Below, piece after piece: positions 1-6,967 of a stretch of DNA of 37,240 nucleotides (positions are counted from its first letter, which is position 1; each line of letters starts with the position of its first letter). Under the pieces are notes generated by a model. It did no database searches, was not told where the DNA came from, and was given only the letters and a program-made list of their open reading frames with translations. A program made the position numbers and the translations under genes. The stretch is taken from positions 1-37,240 of the forward strand of contig QJWJ01000181.1 in NCBI GenBank assembly GCA_003235365.1, given 5' to 3'. The stretch comes from Deltaproteobacteria bacterium. GTDB taxonomy: Bacteria > Myxococcota_A > Polyangia > Polyangiales > Polyangiaceae.

Positions 1-375
1 TTGTGCCACCATCCCCCGTTGCGACAAAAAACCAAAGTCGGTTACTGCAGCTCGGACTGTAGTCACAGCGGGAACTGCAACTCCGGGATGCAGTGCAAAC
101 AGGTCGCCGAAGGCTGGCGCTGCGTCGCAAACTGGCGCAAGCGCTTCGGCGAGGAATGCGGCGAGGACACTGAGTGCCTTTCAGAGCGCTGCGTGGGGCT
201 CTACGCTCGCGACGGGGACTGGATTGAGCCCGCCAAAGCCGGTGCCGAAGACCTCCAAGGCGGCTTTTGCTTGCAGGTCTGCAAGGACAGGTGGGACTGC
301 CCCCGAGCCAGCGACGGGTGCGTGCAGCTGTTCCCGGACTCGGCAAACCTGCCGATGTGCCTACCGGTACTGTGA
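1..375 (+). CDS. Cys-rich secreted protein, 5'-truncated by window edge
   Basis: The frame is open from the first base and stops with TGA at 373-375, so only the last ~124 residues are seen. The visible part has about 14 cysteines in pairs (YCSSDC, ECGEDTEC, FCLQVC, DGC, MCLPV), a spacing typical of disulfide-rich extracellular proteins of Myxococcota. The first codon here is TTG, but nothing shows that it is the start, and the protein probably continues upstream with a signal peptide. No catalytic motif is visible. The pattern resembles the 'C-x3-C-x-C' regions of the Cys-rich lipoproteins at 22507-23880 and 30346-31812 in this window, so a surface lipoprotein or secreted protein is likely. 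Function unknown. Confidence 0.7.
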   Translation: MCHHPPLRQKTKVGYCSSDCSHSGNCNSGMQCKQVAEGWRCVANWRKRFGEECGEDTECLSERCVGLYARDGDWIEPAKAGAEDLQGGFCLQVCKDRWDCPRASDGCVQLFPDSANLPMCLPVL

Positions 376-427
376 AGGCTACAGCAAGAAGACCTGCGCT
401 CTGCTGCCACAAAGCGCTAACAAACGT

Positions 428-606
428 TTAGTCTCCCCCTGCCATGACCATCAAGAAGGACGCGTTGGCCAAGGGGGTGCGCATCCGGCAACACCTCCAG
501 ATGCTCGGCAGTCTTGACGACCTCCGTCTCGATGCCGCAAGTCGCGAACACCAGATCACAAACGACGCCGTTGTCGTCAGGGCGAGGCAAGGCGTCGACG
601 GCGCTA
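428..606 (-). pseudogene. Probable frameshifted remnant of a nucleotidyltransferase-like gene
   Basis: On the minus strand one frame reads a protein-like segment (NGVVCDLVFATCGIETEVV, then KTAEHLEVLPD). It then loses sense, while the neighbouring frame continues with RTPLANASFLMVM and stops at 428. Joined across one frame change these resemble the end of the nucleotidyltransferase fold found in AbiEii-like and related proteins, where a 'V-DLLFA-SGIEPE-V' strand is followed by 'VLPG-..PVA....L..MK'. That match is from memory. No intact start or catalytic GSxxR(x)nD motif is present, so if this is a gene relic it lacks its N-terminal half. It lies directly downstream of the two small minus-strand genes at 604-1408. 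A chance resemblance cannot be excluded. Confidence 0.33.
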
Positions 607-1221
607 CTCGTGCCACTGCCCAGCGTCGAGGAAGTCCACGAACAGCTGCCAAGTGATCTGCGGCAGGACGACGGCGCCGTCGTCGATGTCGCGCGGGTCC
701 ATCGAGGAGATCGCGCCGGAAGCATCGGGGACGGCGACGGATCCGGGAACGAGTGACCGCCCCGTATCATTGCCTTGCTGCCACCCGCCGAACGTTCCCG
801 CTACCGCGCACTCGAGGTACACGCCAAGGTCGAGGTTGTTCCAGCGCCCACCGCGCGGGGCGTCTACGCCGAAGTGGCGGTGCTCGTCGTCGAGGGTTCC
901 TGCACGCCGCATCTCGTCGAGGTCACGGATTTGCTCGTCGATACGCTTCTCCCAGGCGAGGTAACCAGCTGTCGCTGCTGGGTCCGCGTCGGAAGCACTA
1001 GACGCTCCGAAAGCACTCGACGCACTGGGTTCGGGGGCGAACGCGGCGCGCAGCAGCTCCGCGAGTTCGTCTGGCGAAATCGCTTCGCGCGCCCGCAGCT
1101 CGTGGCCGAGCCGTCGCAGGTTCTCGAGGTAGCTCTGGAGCGTGCAGGGGCACTCCGATCGCTGCTCCACGAGCTGGGTAATGAAGCCGTACAGGTCGCA
1201 GTTGGTCGCCACCTCAACCAT
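604..1221 (-). CDS. Conserved hypothetical protein (205 aa)
   Basis: A 205-residue soluble protein with no signal peptide or membrane segment. The N-terminal ~70 residues are helical and charged (LENLRRLGHELRAREAIS). A linker rich in Ala/Ser/Asp follows at about 65-85, then a well-structured C-terminal region with Trp, Gly and Asp-rich turns (DDEHRHFGVDAPRGGRW, AGTFGGWQQGNDTGR, DPRDIDD, ITWQLFVDFLDAGQWHE). I do not recognise a named domain, but the mature look of the C-terminal block suggests a conserved family. The ATG at 1221 overlaps the stop of the upstream gene by 8 bases (ATGGTTGA), so the two are very likely translated together. Start choice follows from this overlap. Confidence 0.72.
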   Translation of the reverse strand: MVEVATNCDLYGFITQLVEQRSECPCTLQSYLENLRRLGHELRAREAISPDELAELLRAAFAPEPSASSAFGASSASDADPAATAGYLAWEKRIDEQIRDLDEMRRAGTLDDEHRHFGVDAPRGGRWNNLDLGVYLECAVAGTFGGWQQGNDTGRSLVPGSVAVPDASGAISSMDPRDIDDGAVVLPQITWQLFVDFLDAGQWHE

Positions 1222-1381
1222 GGGTGCCTCCGTTGTCGAGCGCTCTGCGAAGCAACGCGCGCAGGTGTTCGTTCAGCACGGGAACGTCGACCAGCCCGCG
1301 CGCCTTCGCCTCGGAGAGGAACCAGGGCATCGGGGCGTTTCGCCGCCAGCCGCCAGGAGCGTCAACTCGATCCGCCACCAT
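1214..1381 (-). CDS. Small hypothetical protein coupled to the 205-aa gene
   Basis: A 55-residue protein from ATG 1381 (FMVADRVDAPGGW region). An in-frame GTG at 1408 would add nine residues (VDVRLLCLF), which look protein-like, so the longer form is possible. The body is soluble and helical (WFLSEAKARGLVDVPVLNEHLRALLRRALDNG). There is no good Shine-Dalgarno sequence for either start. Its TGA overlaps the start of the downstream 205-residue gene, which supports a two-gene operon. The length and the Leu/Arg helix at the end would fit a small partner protein or the tail of a larger ancestral gene. No function is assigned. Extending the frame further upstream would run through the palindrome at 1425-1445. 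Confidence 0.5.
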   Translation of the reverse strand: MVADRVDAPGGWRRNAPMPWFLSEAKARGLVDVPVLNEHLRALLRRALDNGGTHG

Positions 1382-1424
1382 GAAGAGGCAGAGTAGCCGA
1401 ACATCCACCTCGTTGGCTACATGA

Positions 1425-1445
1425 GCGTTCGCGATTCGCGAACGC
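1425..1445. repeat. 21-bp palindrome, copy 1 of an outer flanking pair
   Basis: Arms GCGTTCGCGA and TCGCGAACGC are perfectly complementary around a single central T. The element lies 64 bases past the stop of the minus-strand protease gene (stop 1509). Read on the minus strand it matches the element at 6605-6624 in 20 of 21 positions, and that second copy lies past the stop of the other protease gene. No U-run follows, so a simple Rho-independent terminator is not evident. It may be a REP-like or binding element. Confidence 0.7.
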
Positions 1446-1508
1446 CCATTCGATGCAACAGAGAATGGGATCGACAAAGCGGCTGCAACGGGGGGCGTTT
1501 GGGGCCGC

Positions 1509-2393
1509 TCACCAAACGAGGGCCTGCGACTTCCAGCGACCTCGACTCCGACAGTATCGGAGTCGTGAGTCGCGTCTTCGACCCCGCCGCAAGGCGCAAG
1601 CGAGCATCAGGGCAAGCACCCCTCCGAACGGGGGTGCACCGACCGATCCCCGCTTGGCGAGTGAACAGTCCGCCGGAGGATCGAATCGCGAATCTGACAG
1701 CGAGCGTAGCCAGTCGAGGTAGGCGCTCACCCGCGACGCGCGGGCGCTGCGATCGCAATCGGGCGAGCCTCCGGACACGATGCCGACGAGGACCGCGCCC
1801 TGTTCATGCTCCACGAACAAAGCCCCTCCTGAATCACCTTCACAGGTGATGGGGCTGTGACGAAACGTGCTGGGTGCAACCTCGGTCACCTGCGCCGATC
1901 CCGTTCGCAGCACCCCCGCGTCGTTCATCGACGCACTCGTGCGTCCATAGCCAGCGACGCGAACCACCGTCCCGATTTGCAGATCGTCGCCGGTTGGTGC
2001 GGTCAGCAGAAACTCCGAGTCGGATACGAGTCGGTCCACGAACAACACGGCCACGTCGGCATTGAGCGTGACCGGGTCGAAGTCGGGGTGCAGCACCACG
2101 TGATCGACGGGGACGAAATTCGACTCGTTGTTGATGACCGGCGCGGTCGCCACGAACAGATCGGAATCAGTGGCCCCAACGCAATGGGCGGCGGTGAGCA
2201 GGCGCCGCGGAGCCACGACCACGGCGCTACACACGACCTCGCCGCGGGAGTCGACCACCGCGACCACGTCGGCAACGGTGTGACCGTCGTCATCGGTGAT
2301 CGCGGTGACTCGCGTTGCTGGTTCGGCCCACACGACACAGAGTCGAAGCAGGCCGACCAGCCCCAGCAGAACGACGAACTCACCGCGCATCAT
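1509..2393 (-). CDS. Secreted S1 (chymotrypsin-fold) serine protease with MYXO-CTERM-like tail
   Basis: A 294-residue serine endopeptidase. Residues 1-23 form a signal peptide (hydrophobic LLGLVGLLRLCVV, cleavage near AEP). The catalytic triad is visible: His70 in LLTAAHC, Asp113 in LNADVAVLF, Ser188 in CEGDSGG. The residue at chymotrypsin position 189, six before the Ser, is Ile, so a trypsin-like preference for Arg/Lys is unlikely. The C-terminus carries Cys243, a hydrophobic stretch (FGGVLALMLACAL) and an Arg cluster (RRGRRR). This is the layout of myxobacterial C-terminal sorting tags, followed here by about 20 extra residues. It starts 18 bases after the lipoprotein gene at 2412-3350 and forms an operon with it. 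The enzyme is expected outside the cytoplasm. Its substrate is unknown. Confidence 0.88.
   Translation of the reverse strand: MMRGEFVVLLGLVGLLRLCVVWAEPATRVTAITDDDGHTVADVVAVVDSRGEVVCSAVVVAPRRLLTAAHCVGATDSDLFVATAPVINNESNFVPVDHVVLHPDFDPVTLNADVAVLFVDRLVSDSEFLLTAPTGDDLQIGTVVRVAGYGRTSASMNDAGVLRTGSAQVTEVAPSTFRHSPITCEGDSGGALFVEHEQGAVLVGIVSGGSPDCDRSARASRVSAYLDWLRSLSDSRFDPPADCSLAKRGSVGAPPFGGVLALMLACALRRGRRRDSRLRYCRSRGRWKSQALVW
1543..1565 (-). other. 9-bp hairpin inside the protease 3' end
   Basis: CGACTCCGA and TCGGAGTCG form a perfect 9-bp stem with a 5-base loop (CAGTA). It falls in the codons after the Arg cluster of the protease. In RNA from the minus strand it could protect the 3' end or pause transcription. 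No U-tract follows. Confidence 0.45.
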
Positions 2394-2411
2394 CCGGCCC
2401 GCGACGATCGG

Positions 2412-3350
2412 TCAGTCGTAGTACGAGCGCATGTAGTCCAGCCAATCTTGCGCCTGCCCACCTGTCGTGTTCATGCGCCAGTCCCAACGTTCATTGCCAA
2501 CGCCAAAGAACGCCCAGTCTATCCAGGTGGTTGAGCCGCGAGCGACGTACTCATAGTCTGCCGTGGTCCACGATGTCACCCCGGGCCGGCGATACTGGAA
2601 GCTGATGCGAGGTGCCAGATAGGTAGGACTCTGCCCCCAGCCCTGCACGGCCGTGTGGCAACTCTGACCGACGACGCAGTCCATTTGCTCGTAGCAGAGC
2701 TTGCCGCGGTACTGCAGGATGTTGTGGCGTTCCAAGGTTGCAGAGACACGCGGAGTGTAGTGTTGCGCGCCGCTCCAGTACCCGAGGTAGTGGCTGTACT
2801 GGGACCAAGGATGTCGATCGAGCCACGTCGCGTTGTGAGCGATGATGCCACCGTATGTGGTAGCGGTGAACGACGAGTTGTTGCACGCGGGGGTCGAGTT
2901 CGAGTAACCCACGTCACGCAGTCGAGCATCCTCGAGCAGCGGCAATGCCCAACCTTGCTCACGGGCGGCCGCGTCCAAGGACTCCAAGGCGTCTGGGATT
3001 GGAACCCCCGACTCCGTGAGTGCAATGAACACGTCCTTGGCCGTGTGGCCTCCGTCCGCCGCGAGTTCGGCCTCGACCAACTCGAGCGCGGAAACGTCGG
3101 TCCCCTCACCCTTCTCGGACACGAACACAGTGTCGGTGTCCGGCAAGCGTACGAACTTCAAGTGATGTCGTTCACCGAGCTCGACAACTGCGACGGGGCT
3201 GTCTGGCGGCACCTCTGCCTCGGTAGGCGTTCCGGGGATATCCCACACCCCCTCGTCAGAGGCGGCGCTCATGTCCGCACCACCCTCGCTGCCGCAGCCG
3301 AAAAGCCACAACGCCCCCAACAGGCCTGCCTTCATCGTCAATTTCTTCAT
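2412..3350 (-). CDS. Lipoprotein A, paralogue of the lipoprotein at 4472-5401
   Basis: A 312-residue exported lipoprotein. Start ATG 3350 gives a short signal (MKKLTMKAGLLGALWLFGC) with Cys19 in a good lipobox; the frame extends further upstream but that part has no signal character. Residues 20-50 are an acidic linker. Residues 52-140 form a domain shared with the lipoprotein at 4472 ('V-VVE-...H---F--L-D', 'VSE', then 'ALTESGVPIPDAL' against 'AATPSNQAVPQAL'). The C-terminal ~160 residues are Trp/Tyr-rich with cysteines (ACNNSS, LCYEQMDC, QSC) and no recognised motif. It is the first gene of a two-gene operon with the S1 protease. The conserved N-terminal domain could be an inhibitor-like or chaperone-like part for that protease. 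That role is inferred from gene order only. Confidence 0.75.
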   Translation of the reverse strand: MKKLTMKAGLLGALWLFGCGSEGGADMSAASDEGVWDIPGTPTEAEVPPDSPVAVVELGERHHLKFVRLPDTDTVFVSEKGEGTDVSALELVEAELAADGGHTAKDVFIALTESGVPIPDALESLDAAAREQGWALPLLEDARLRDVGYSNSTPACNNSSFTATTYGGIIAHNATWLDRHPWSQYSHYLGYWSGAQHYTPRVSATLERHNILQYRGKLCYEQMDCVVGQSCHTAVQGWGQSPTYLAPRISFQYRRPGVTSWTTADYEYVARGSTTWIDWAFFGVGNERWDWRMNTTGGQAQDWLDYMRSYYD

Positions 3351-3443
3351 CTGGTGTCTCACTTTCTTGGATGCCACTGGGCACCCCGCGACTTGTCGTT
3401 TCCAAAGCTCTTGGCGCGAAGACGGCAACTCTTACGAGGTGAG

Positions 3444-3477
3444 TACGCAATTGCACCTTGGGGGCGTTAATTGCGTA
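3444..3477. promoter_or_regulatory. Inverted repeat, candidate operator between lipoprotein A and the sigma gene
   Basis: TACGCAATT (3444-3452) and AATTGCGTA (3469-3477) are perfect 9-bp inverted arms separated by 16 bases. They lie in the divergent spacer that must contain the promoters for both the minus-strand lipoprotein/protease operon and the plus-strand sigma factor gene. The AT-rich arms stand out in G+C-rich DNA. A weak -35/-10 pair for the plus strand (TTGCAC at 3451, TAAACT at 3476, 19-base spacer) overlaps the arms. The site would suit a dimeric repressor or activator. No such regulator gene lies in the block. Confidence 0.5.
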
Positions 3478-3601
3478 AACTGGGTCCAAGGGAACCCAAG
3501 CCGAGTTCGACTGCACCCAGCGGCGCTCGTGCGGCGAGTAGAGAACGGCAACACCCGAGCCAAACAGGCGAAGGCATGCGCCTTGCTACCGCTTGCACCC
3601 G

Positions 3602-4333
3602 ATGCACCCAAAGCCACAACTAGTGAACACTGAGTTCATCGACGACCCGAGCTCCTCCACAGACGGAGCTCGACGTGATGGCGACCTCGTACGCCGGGCA
3701 TCGTCCGGCCAACAACGGGCGTTTGCGGAGATCGTCGAGCGGCTCTATCCCGTGATCGAGCGACGCGTACGAGCGGCACTGCGCGGCAGCCGACGCGACG
3801 CGGCGGGCCCGGAATCGCGGGACGTCGTTCAAGACGTCTGGCTGTTGTTGCTGGAGCGGGATGGTGGGCTGCTCCGGGCTTGGGACTGCAGGCGTGGCGT
3901 CTCGCTGGACAGCTACGTTGGTGCCATCGCGTGGAAGTTTGCACGCGCGACGTTGCGCACCGCTTTCAGACGAACCCGGCTCGCACGCCGCTTGTCCTCC
4001 GAGGTGAGCGCCCCGTCGTGTGAAGCACAAGTGGCCGCCCGAACCGAACTAGTGCGTGTCGGACGGCTTGCTTCGACAGTGCTCAGCAGCAGGTCTCAGG
4101 GGTTGTTCCTCGAGCTAGTGCTCGCGAACAAACCCACCGACGAAGTGTGTCGGGACTACAGCGTCAGCTCGTCGAGTGTTTACGCGTTTCTTTGTCGCGC
4201 ACGCCAGCTGCTCGGAGCCGAGCCGAAAAGGGGGCGGGGACCCAACGGGCGGGGTTTGGGGATCGCGTCTTCGACGATGGGGGATCCGAGCGGATGCAGG
4301 CCGGTCCGAAGGCGAAGCAGTCAGCATCACTGA
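3602..4333 (+). CDS. ECF-type sigma-70 factor at the centre of the protease block
   Basis: About 243 residues from ATG 3602 (TTG 3593 and an internal GTG are alternatives; none has a clear Shine-Dalgarno). Region 2 covers roughly residues 28-120 (LVRRASSGQQRAFAEIVERLYPVI, then RDVVQDVWLLLLER and SYVGAIAWKFARATLR). Region 4 covers about 150-205 (VLANKPTDEVCRDYSVSSSS, then AFLCRARQLL), with the helix-turn-helix intact. There is no region 1.1 or region 3, as in ECF factors. The last ~40 residues are Arg/Ser/Gly-rich and probably disordered. No anti-sigma gene is adjacent, which is unusual. Lipoprotein/protease pairs lie divergently on the left and in the same direction on the right, so it may control one or both. 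Its activating signal is unknown. Confidence 0.85.
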   Translation: MHPKPQLVNTEFIDDPSSSTDGARRDGDLVRRASSGQQRAFAEIVERLYPVIERRVRAALRGSRRDAAGPESRDVVQDVWLLLLERDGGLLRAWDCRRGVSLDSYVGAIAWKFARATLRTAFRRTRLARRLSSEVSAPSCEAQVAARTELVRVGRLASTVLSSRSQGLFLELVLANKPTDEVCRDYSVSSSSVYAFLCRARQLLGAEPKRGRGPNGRGLGIASSTMGDPSGCRPVRRRSSQHH

Positions 4334-4454
4334 GTTGTCAATCACCCAGTGCGACAACCACGACAGCTCGCTGCCAGTCGTACGAGTCCGCGCAAATCAC
4401 CGACGAAGCCCGAACTGGGAAGCACTGGCACGTGGCGTGCACTAGCCGCGACGT

Positions 4455-4467
4455 CCTCACGGTGAGG
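4455..4467 (+). promoter_or_regulatory. Small hairpin over the ribosome binding site of lipoprotein B
   Basis: CCTCA-CGG-TGAGG can fold into a 5-bp stem that includes the GAGGG Shine-Dalgarno sequence lying a few bases before ATG 4472. It could restrain translation of the lipoprotein. The stem is short, so this is a weak call. Confidence 0.3.
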
Positions 4468-4471
4468 GCCA

Positions 4472-5401
4472 ATGAGTAAGCGAGAATTGACAATGCAAGA
4501 ACACTCTACATTCAAGATCAAGACTACCAACCTTCGCCTGGTTTCCAGCGCCTGCGCGCTTTGTCTCCTCGGTATGACTGGCTGTGGCGCCGACGGGGTT
4601 GATCCCACCGAAGCAGTTGGCGGCTCCGAAGAACCCGTAGCCGGAGGTATAGGCACCGAACGGCCAGCGATAGCCGGCGCGGACGGCGCCGAAGCGGAAC
4701 CGATCGCGGCGGTCAGCGAGGAACTGGCCGTGGTCGAGTTCGACGAAGGACACAGCATCTCCTTCTCGGTGCTCGAAGACGGATCCATTGCAATGTCGGA
4801 AACGGCTTCTCTGACTGAGGACCTGACACCGCTGATGGCCAGCCCAACTGCACTGCAGCTCGAACCCTTGGAACTATACTTGGCCGCGACACCGAGCAAC
4901 CAGGCAGTGCCGCAAGCGCTCGTGGCAGCAGCCAGCGCGGCCAACGTCGAGGTGGATACGCACAATCGCGAGGTAACCGCCGAGCCGATCGGGCACGTGA
5001 AGGGTGAGCTGTTCGAGCTGCGCGACGTTCAGGCCATTCCGTGGGCGTCTCTCTGCAACGCCAGCGGGCAGACCGAATTCAACAACACGATTTGCGCGGC
5101 CAATACGCAGGGTGAAGACTTCTGCGCTCCCGGGCTTCACACGTGGCACGCCCGCGTCAGCAGCAAGAAGGTTCGCAACTACGCGGTGATGGCAGTTGGA
5201 TGCGGAACCGGCGTGCTCGACCGGCTAGGGCACGACCCGTTAATCGGTGGCTGGAAGTACTACGACGCCGATCTGCCCGCCGATCGGCACTTGCTGATCT
5301 ATCGCATCAACGCCAACAACTCGTTGAAACGATTCGGTGGCGCCTACCGCTTCTTGCCAACATCTGGCTCGGGGATTCGCTCCTGGATCGGCTTCTGGTG
5401 A
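4472..5401 (+). CDS. Lipoprotein B, paralogue of lipoprotein A
   Basis: A 309-residue exported lipoprotein. ATG 4472 is chosen because GTGAGGG lies just upstream; ATG 4493 is an alternative. The signal peptide runs to Cys38 (ACALCLLGMTGC), a slightly loose lipobox. Residues 39-82 are an Ala/Gly/Glu linker. Residues 84-160 align with lipoprotein A ('LAVVEFDEGHSISFSVLEDG', MSE, then 'AVPQALVAAA'). The C-terminal half differs more, but shares the order of Cys, Asn-rich turn, 'ARVSS', aromatic strands and a final Trp-rich strand (IRSWIGFW). It carries four extra cysteines (SLCNAS, TICAAN, DFCAPG, VGCGTG). It follows the sigma factor by 138 bases and precedes the second S1 protease by 36 bases. 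Function unknown; envelope location is likely. Confidence 0.75.
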   Translation: MSKRELTMQEHSTFKIKTTNLRLVSSACALCLLGMTGCGADGVDPTEAVGGSEEPVAGGIGTERPAIAGADGAEAEPIAAVSEELAVVEFDEGHSISFSVLEDGSIAMSETASLTEDLTPLMASPTALQLEPLELYLAATPSNQAVPQALVAAASAANVEVDTHNREVTAEPIGHVKGELFELRDVQAIPWASLCNASGQTEFNNTICAANTQGEDFCAPGLHTWHARVSSKKVRNYAVMAVGCGTGVLDRLGHDPLIGGWKYYDADLPADRHLLIYRINANNSLKRFGGAYRFLPTSGSGIRSWIGFW

Positions 5402-5437
5402 GGCTCGCTGCAAGTTCCAGTCGGTGTTCTGGCGCGT

Positions 5438-6472
5438 ATGGCTGCCCGCGGTGACCCTCAGTCCATGGGTACTTCGATCACTGCAGAGACCGGCAGGCGT
5501 ACTGGCGTCCGGCTGGAACTTGTGCTCCCCGGCAAACCCGAGAGGGGGTCGTCGCCGTCGGCGCGGTCCCCTCGCCGTCACACCACACGTCGTGGCCATC
5601 CGTTGGGTGCGTGGTTGGCGCGACTTACACTCCTCGGGTGCTGCGCCGCCTGCGGTGAGTCGAGCGAGAACGCCGTCTGCGTACGCCAGACCGCGTTGAT
5701 CGGTGGAGAGCCCGCCCCCGCCGCGCATGGCGTATTTCTGGTCGCGCGAACGGATGGGGAGACGAACCTCGAGCCTTCCTGCTCAGCGACATTGATCGCA
5801 CAGAACCTACTGCTGACTGCCCGTCACTGCGTGTCGCCGGCGCCGGCCGATCCGCTGCTGCGCTGCGGCCAGTCGCCGTTCGGAATCCATGTCCCTCCGG
5901 AGCGACTATCATTAACTAGCCGGAGTGAGTCTGGAGACGACCTGAGTTGGTTCGCCGTCCACCAGATCGTGATCCCCGATGAAGGCGATGACGTGTGCGG
6001 CTTTGATCTCGCAGCCCTGGTGCTCGCAACTCCAGTACCGCGCGCGACCGCCGAGCCGATGCAGGTCGATGCTCGGACGCCGCCTGAAGCTGGGCAACAG
6101 CTGGAGCTGCTGGGCTTTGGCTACTCCAGCTCCGGCCGAGCTCGAGATCCGAATGACCTACAGCGACGTCGACTTGACGCTCGAGTGTCGTGCACCGGTC
6201 TCGACTGCGGGAGCCGTACCGCCGTGACGGAGTTCATGGTCGATGCCCTCGCCTGCGACGGAGACTCCGGAGGACCCGCGCTGAACTCGGCAGGTGACCT
6301 CGTCGGTGTCTTGTCTCGGAGCGCTCGCGACTGCAGTCAGCCCATTTACGAATCCCTGCTCGGTTTCGAACACTTCCTCGAGCGCGCACACGAAGCAGCG
6401 GCCGCTTCAGCTTCCTCGTCGGCAACGGGCCGCGCCCCCTCGGCGCGGGGCACAGCCTGCTCCCCGCACTGA
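5438..6472 (+). CDS. Exported S1 serine protease (second of two)
   Basis: 344 residues from ATG 5438. The first ~55 residues are Arg/Pro/Ser-rich with no signal character, so TTG 5603 may be the true start; it would leave a short hydrophobic leader (LGAWLARLTLLGCCAACG) ending in a Cys-rich lipobox-like site. ALIGGEP at 86-92 resembles the IVGG activation site of S1 zymogens. The triad is intact: His130 in LLLTARHC, Asp190 in CGFDLAALV, Ser277 in CDGDSGGPAL. The position equivalent to chymotrypsin 189 is Leu, again not trypsin-like. The tail is Ala/Ser-rich, without the membrane tag seen in the protease at 1509. It is downstream of lipoprotein B, mirroring the arrangement on the left. Substrate unknown. 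Confidence 0.85.
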   Translation: MAARGDPQSMGTSITAETGRRTGVRLELVLPGKPERGSSPSARSPRRHTTRRGHPLGAWLARLTLLGCCAACGESSENAVCVRQTALIGGEPAPAAHGVFLVARTDGETNLEPSCSATLIAQNLLLTARHCVSPAPADPLLRCGQSPFGIHVPPERLSLTSRSESGDDLSWFAVHQIVIPDEGDDVCGFDLAALVLATPVPRATAEPMQVDARTPPEAGQQLELLGFGYSSSGRARDPNDLQRRRLDARVSCTGLDCGSRTAVTEFMVDALACDGDSGGPALNSAGDLVGVLSRSARDCSQPIYESLLGFEHFLERAHEAAAASASSSATGRAPSARGTACSPH

Positions 6473-6967
6473 GTCAATCGCCTTGCTTCATTGCAGGAGC
6501 TGGACACCGAAGCAGATCTTCTGGGTATCAAGACCATCCGCTCTGCGCAGATCATTCTACCGGAGGCCTGTCATCCCGCTCTTCCGGCGAAGCTGCGACG
6601 TACCCGTTCGCGAATCCCGAACGCTGATTTGGTCGAGCGTCCCCTGGCGAATGGAAGGGTTTCCAAGCAGAGACGGGTGGTGCAGCAAACCCATTCTCAG
6701 CCGTTGGTCGTCCAGCTGGCACCGTGCGCTCGCCAAACCGACGCGCACGCCAGTATTCCGTCGGGGGTCGCCGTGGGCCGGGGCGTGCCCGCTGGGATGC
6801 AAAGATGGCGTGACCAGAGACGGGTTGATTCCTGGTTCGACGAGAAGCGCAGCTCGCTGTTGACAGCGGCGGCGGGGACCGAGAACGATGAATCACTCGA
6901 TGATGGCTTCGTTGAAGCGCCTTCCGCAACGACCTCCTCGGCGAGACCCTCGGGTGAGCCACTTCGG
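6473..6967. other. Non-coding spacer, 495 bp
   Basis: An open frame crosses it, but the translation lacks protein character and the next gene has a clear signal peptide start at 6968. It contains the palindrome at 6605-6624. I see no RNA gene or convincing sigma-70 promoter in it. It should hold the promoter for the CxxCH/MopE gene. Confidence 0.55.
6605..6624. repeat. Palindrome, copy 2 of the outer flanking pair
   Basis: CGTTCGCGAATCCCGAACGC is an imperfect palindrome (one mismatched pair in the stem), 133 bases past the stop of the plus-strand protease gene. It matches the minus-strand reading of the 1425-1445 element, so the two copies are inverted about the sigma-centred block. Confidence 0.65.

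Noticed and set aside
6491..6967. Upstream extension of the MopE-type protein
   Set aside because: A clean signal peptide begins at 6968, and the preceding 159 residues are unlike protein and cross the palindrome.
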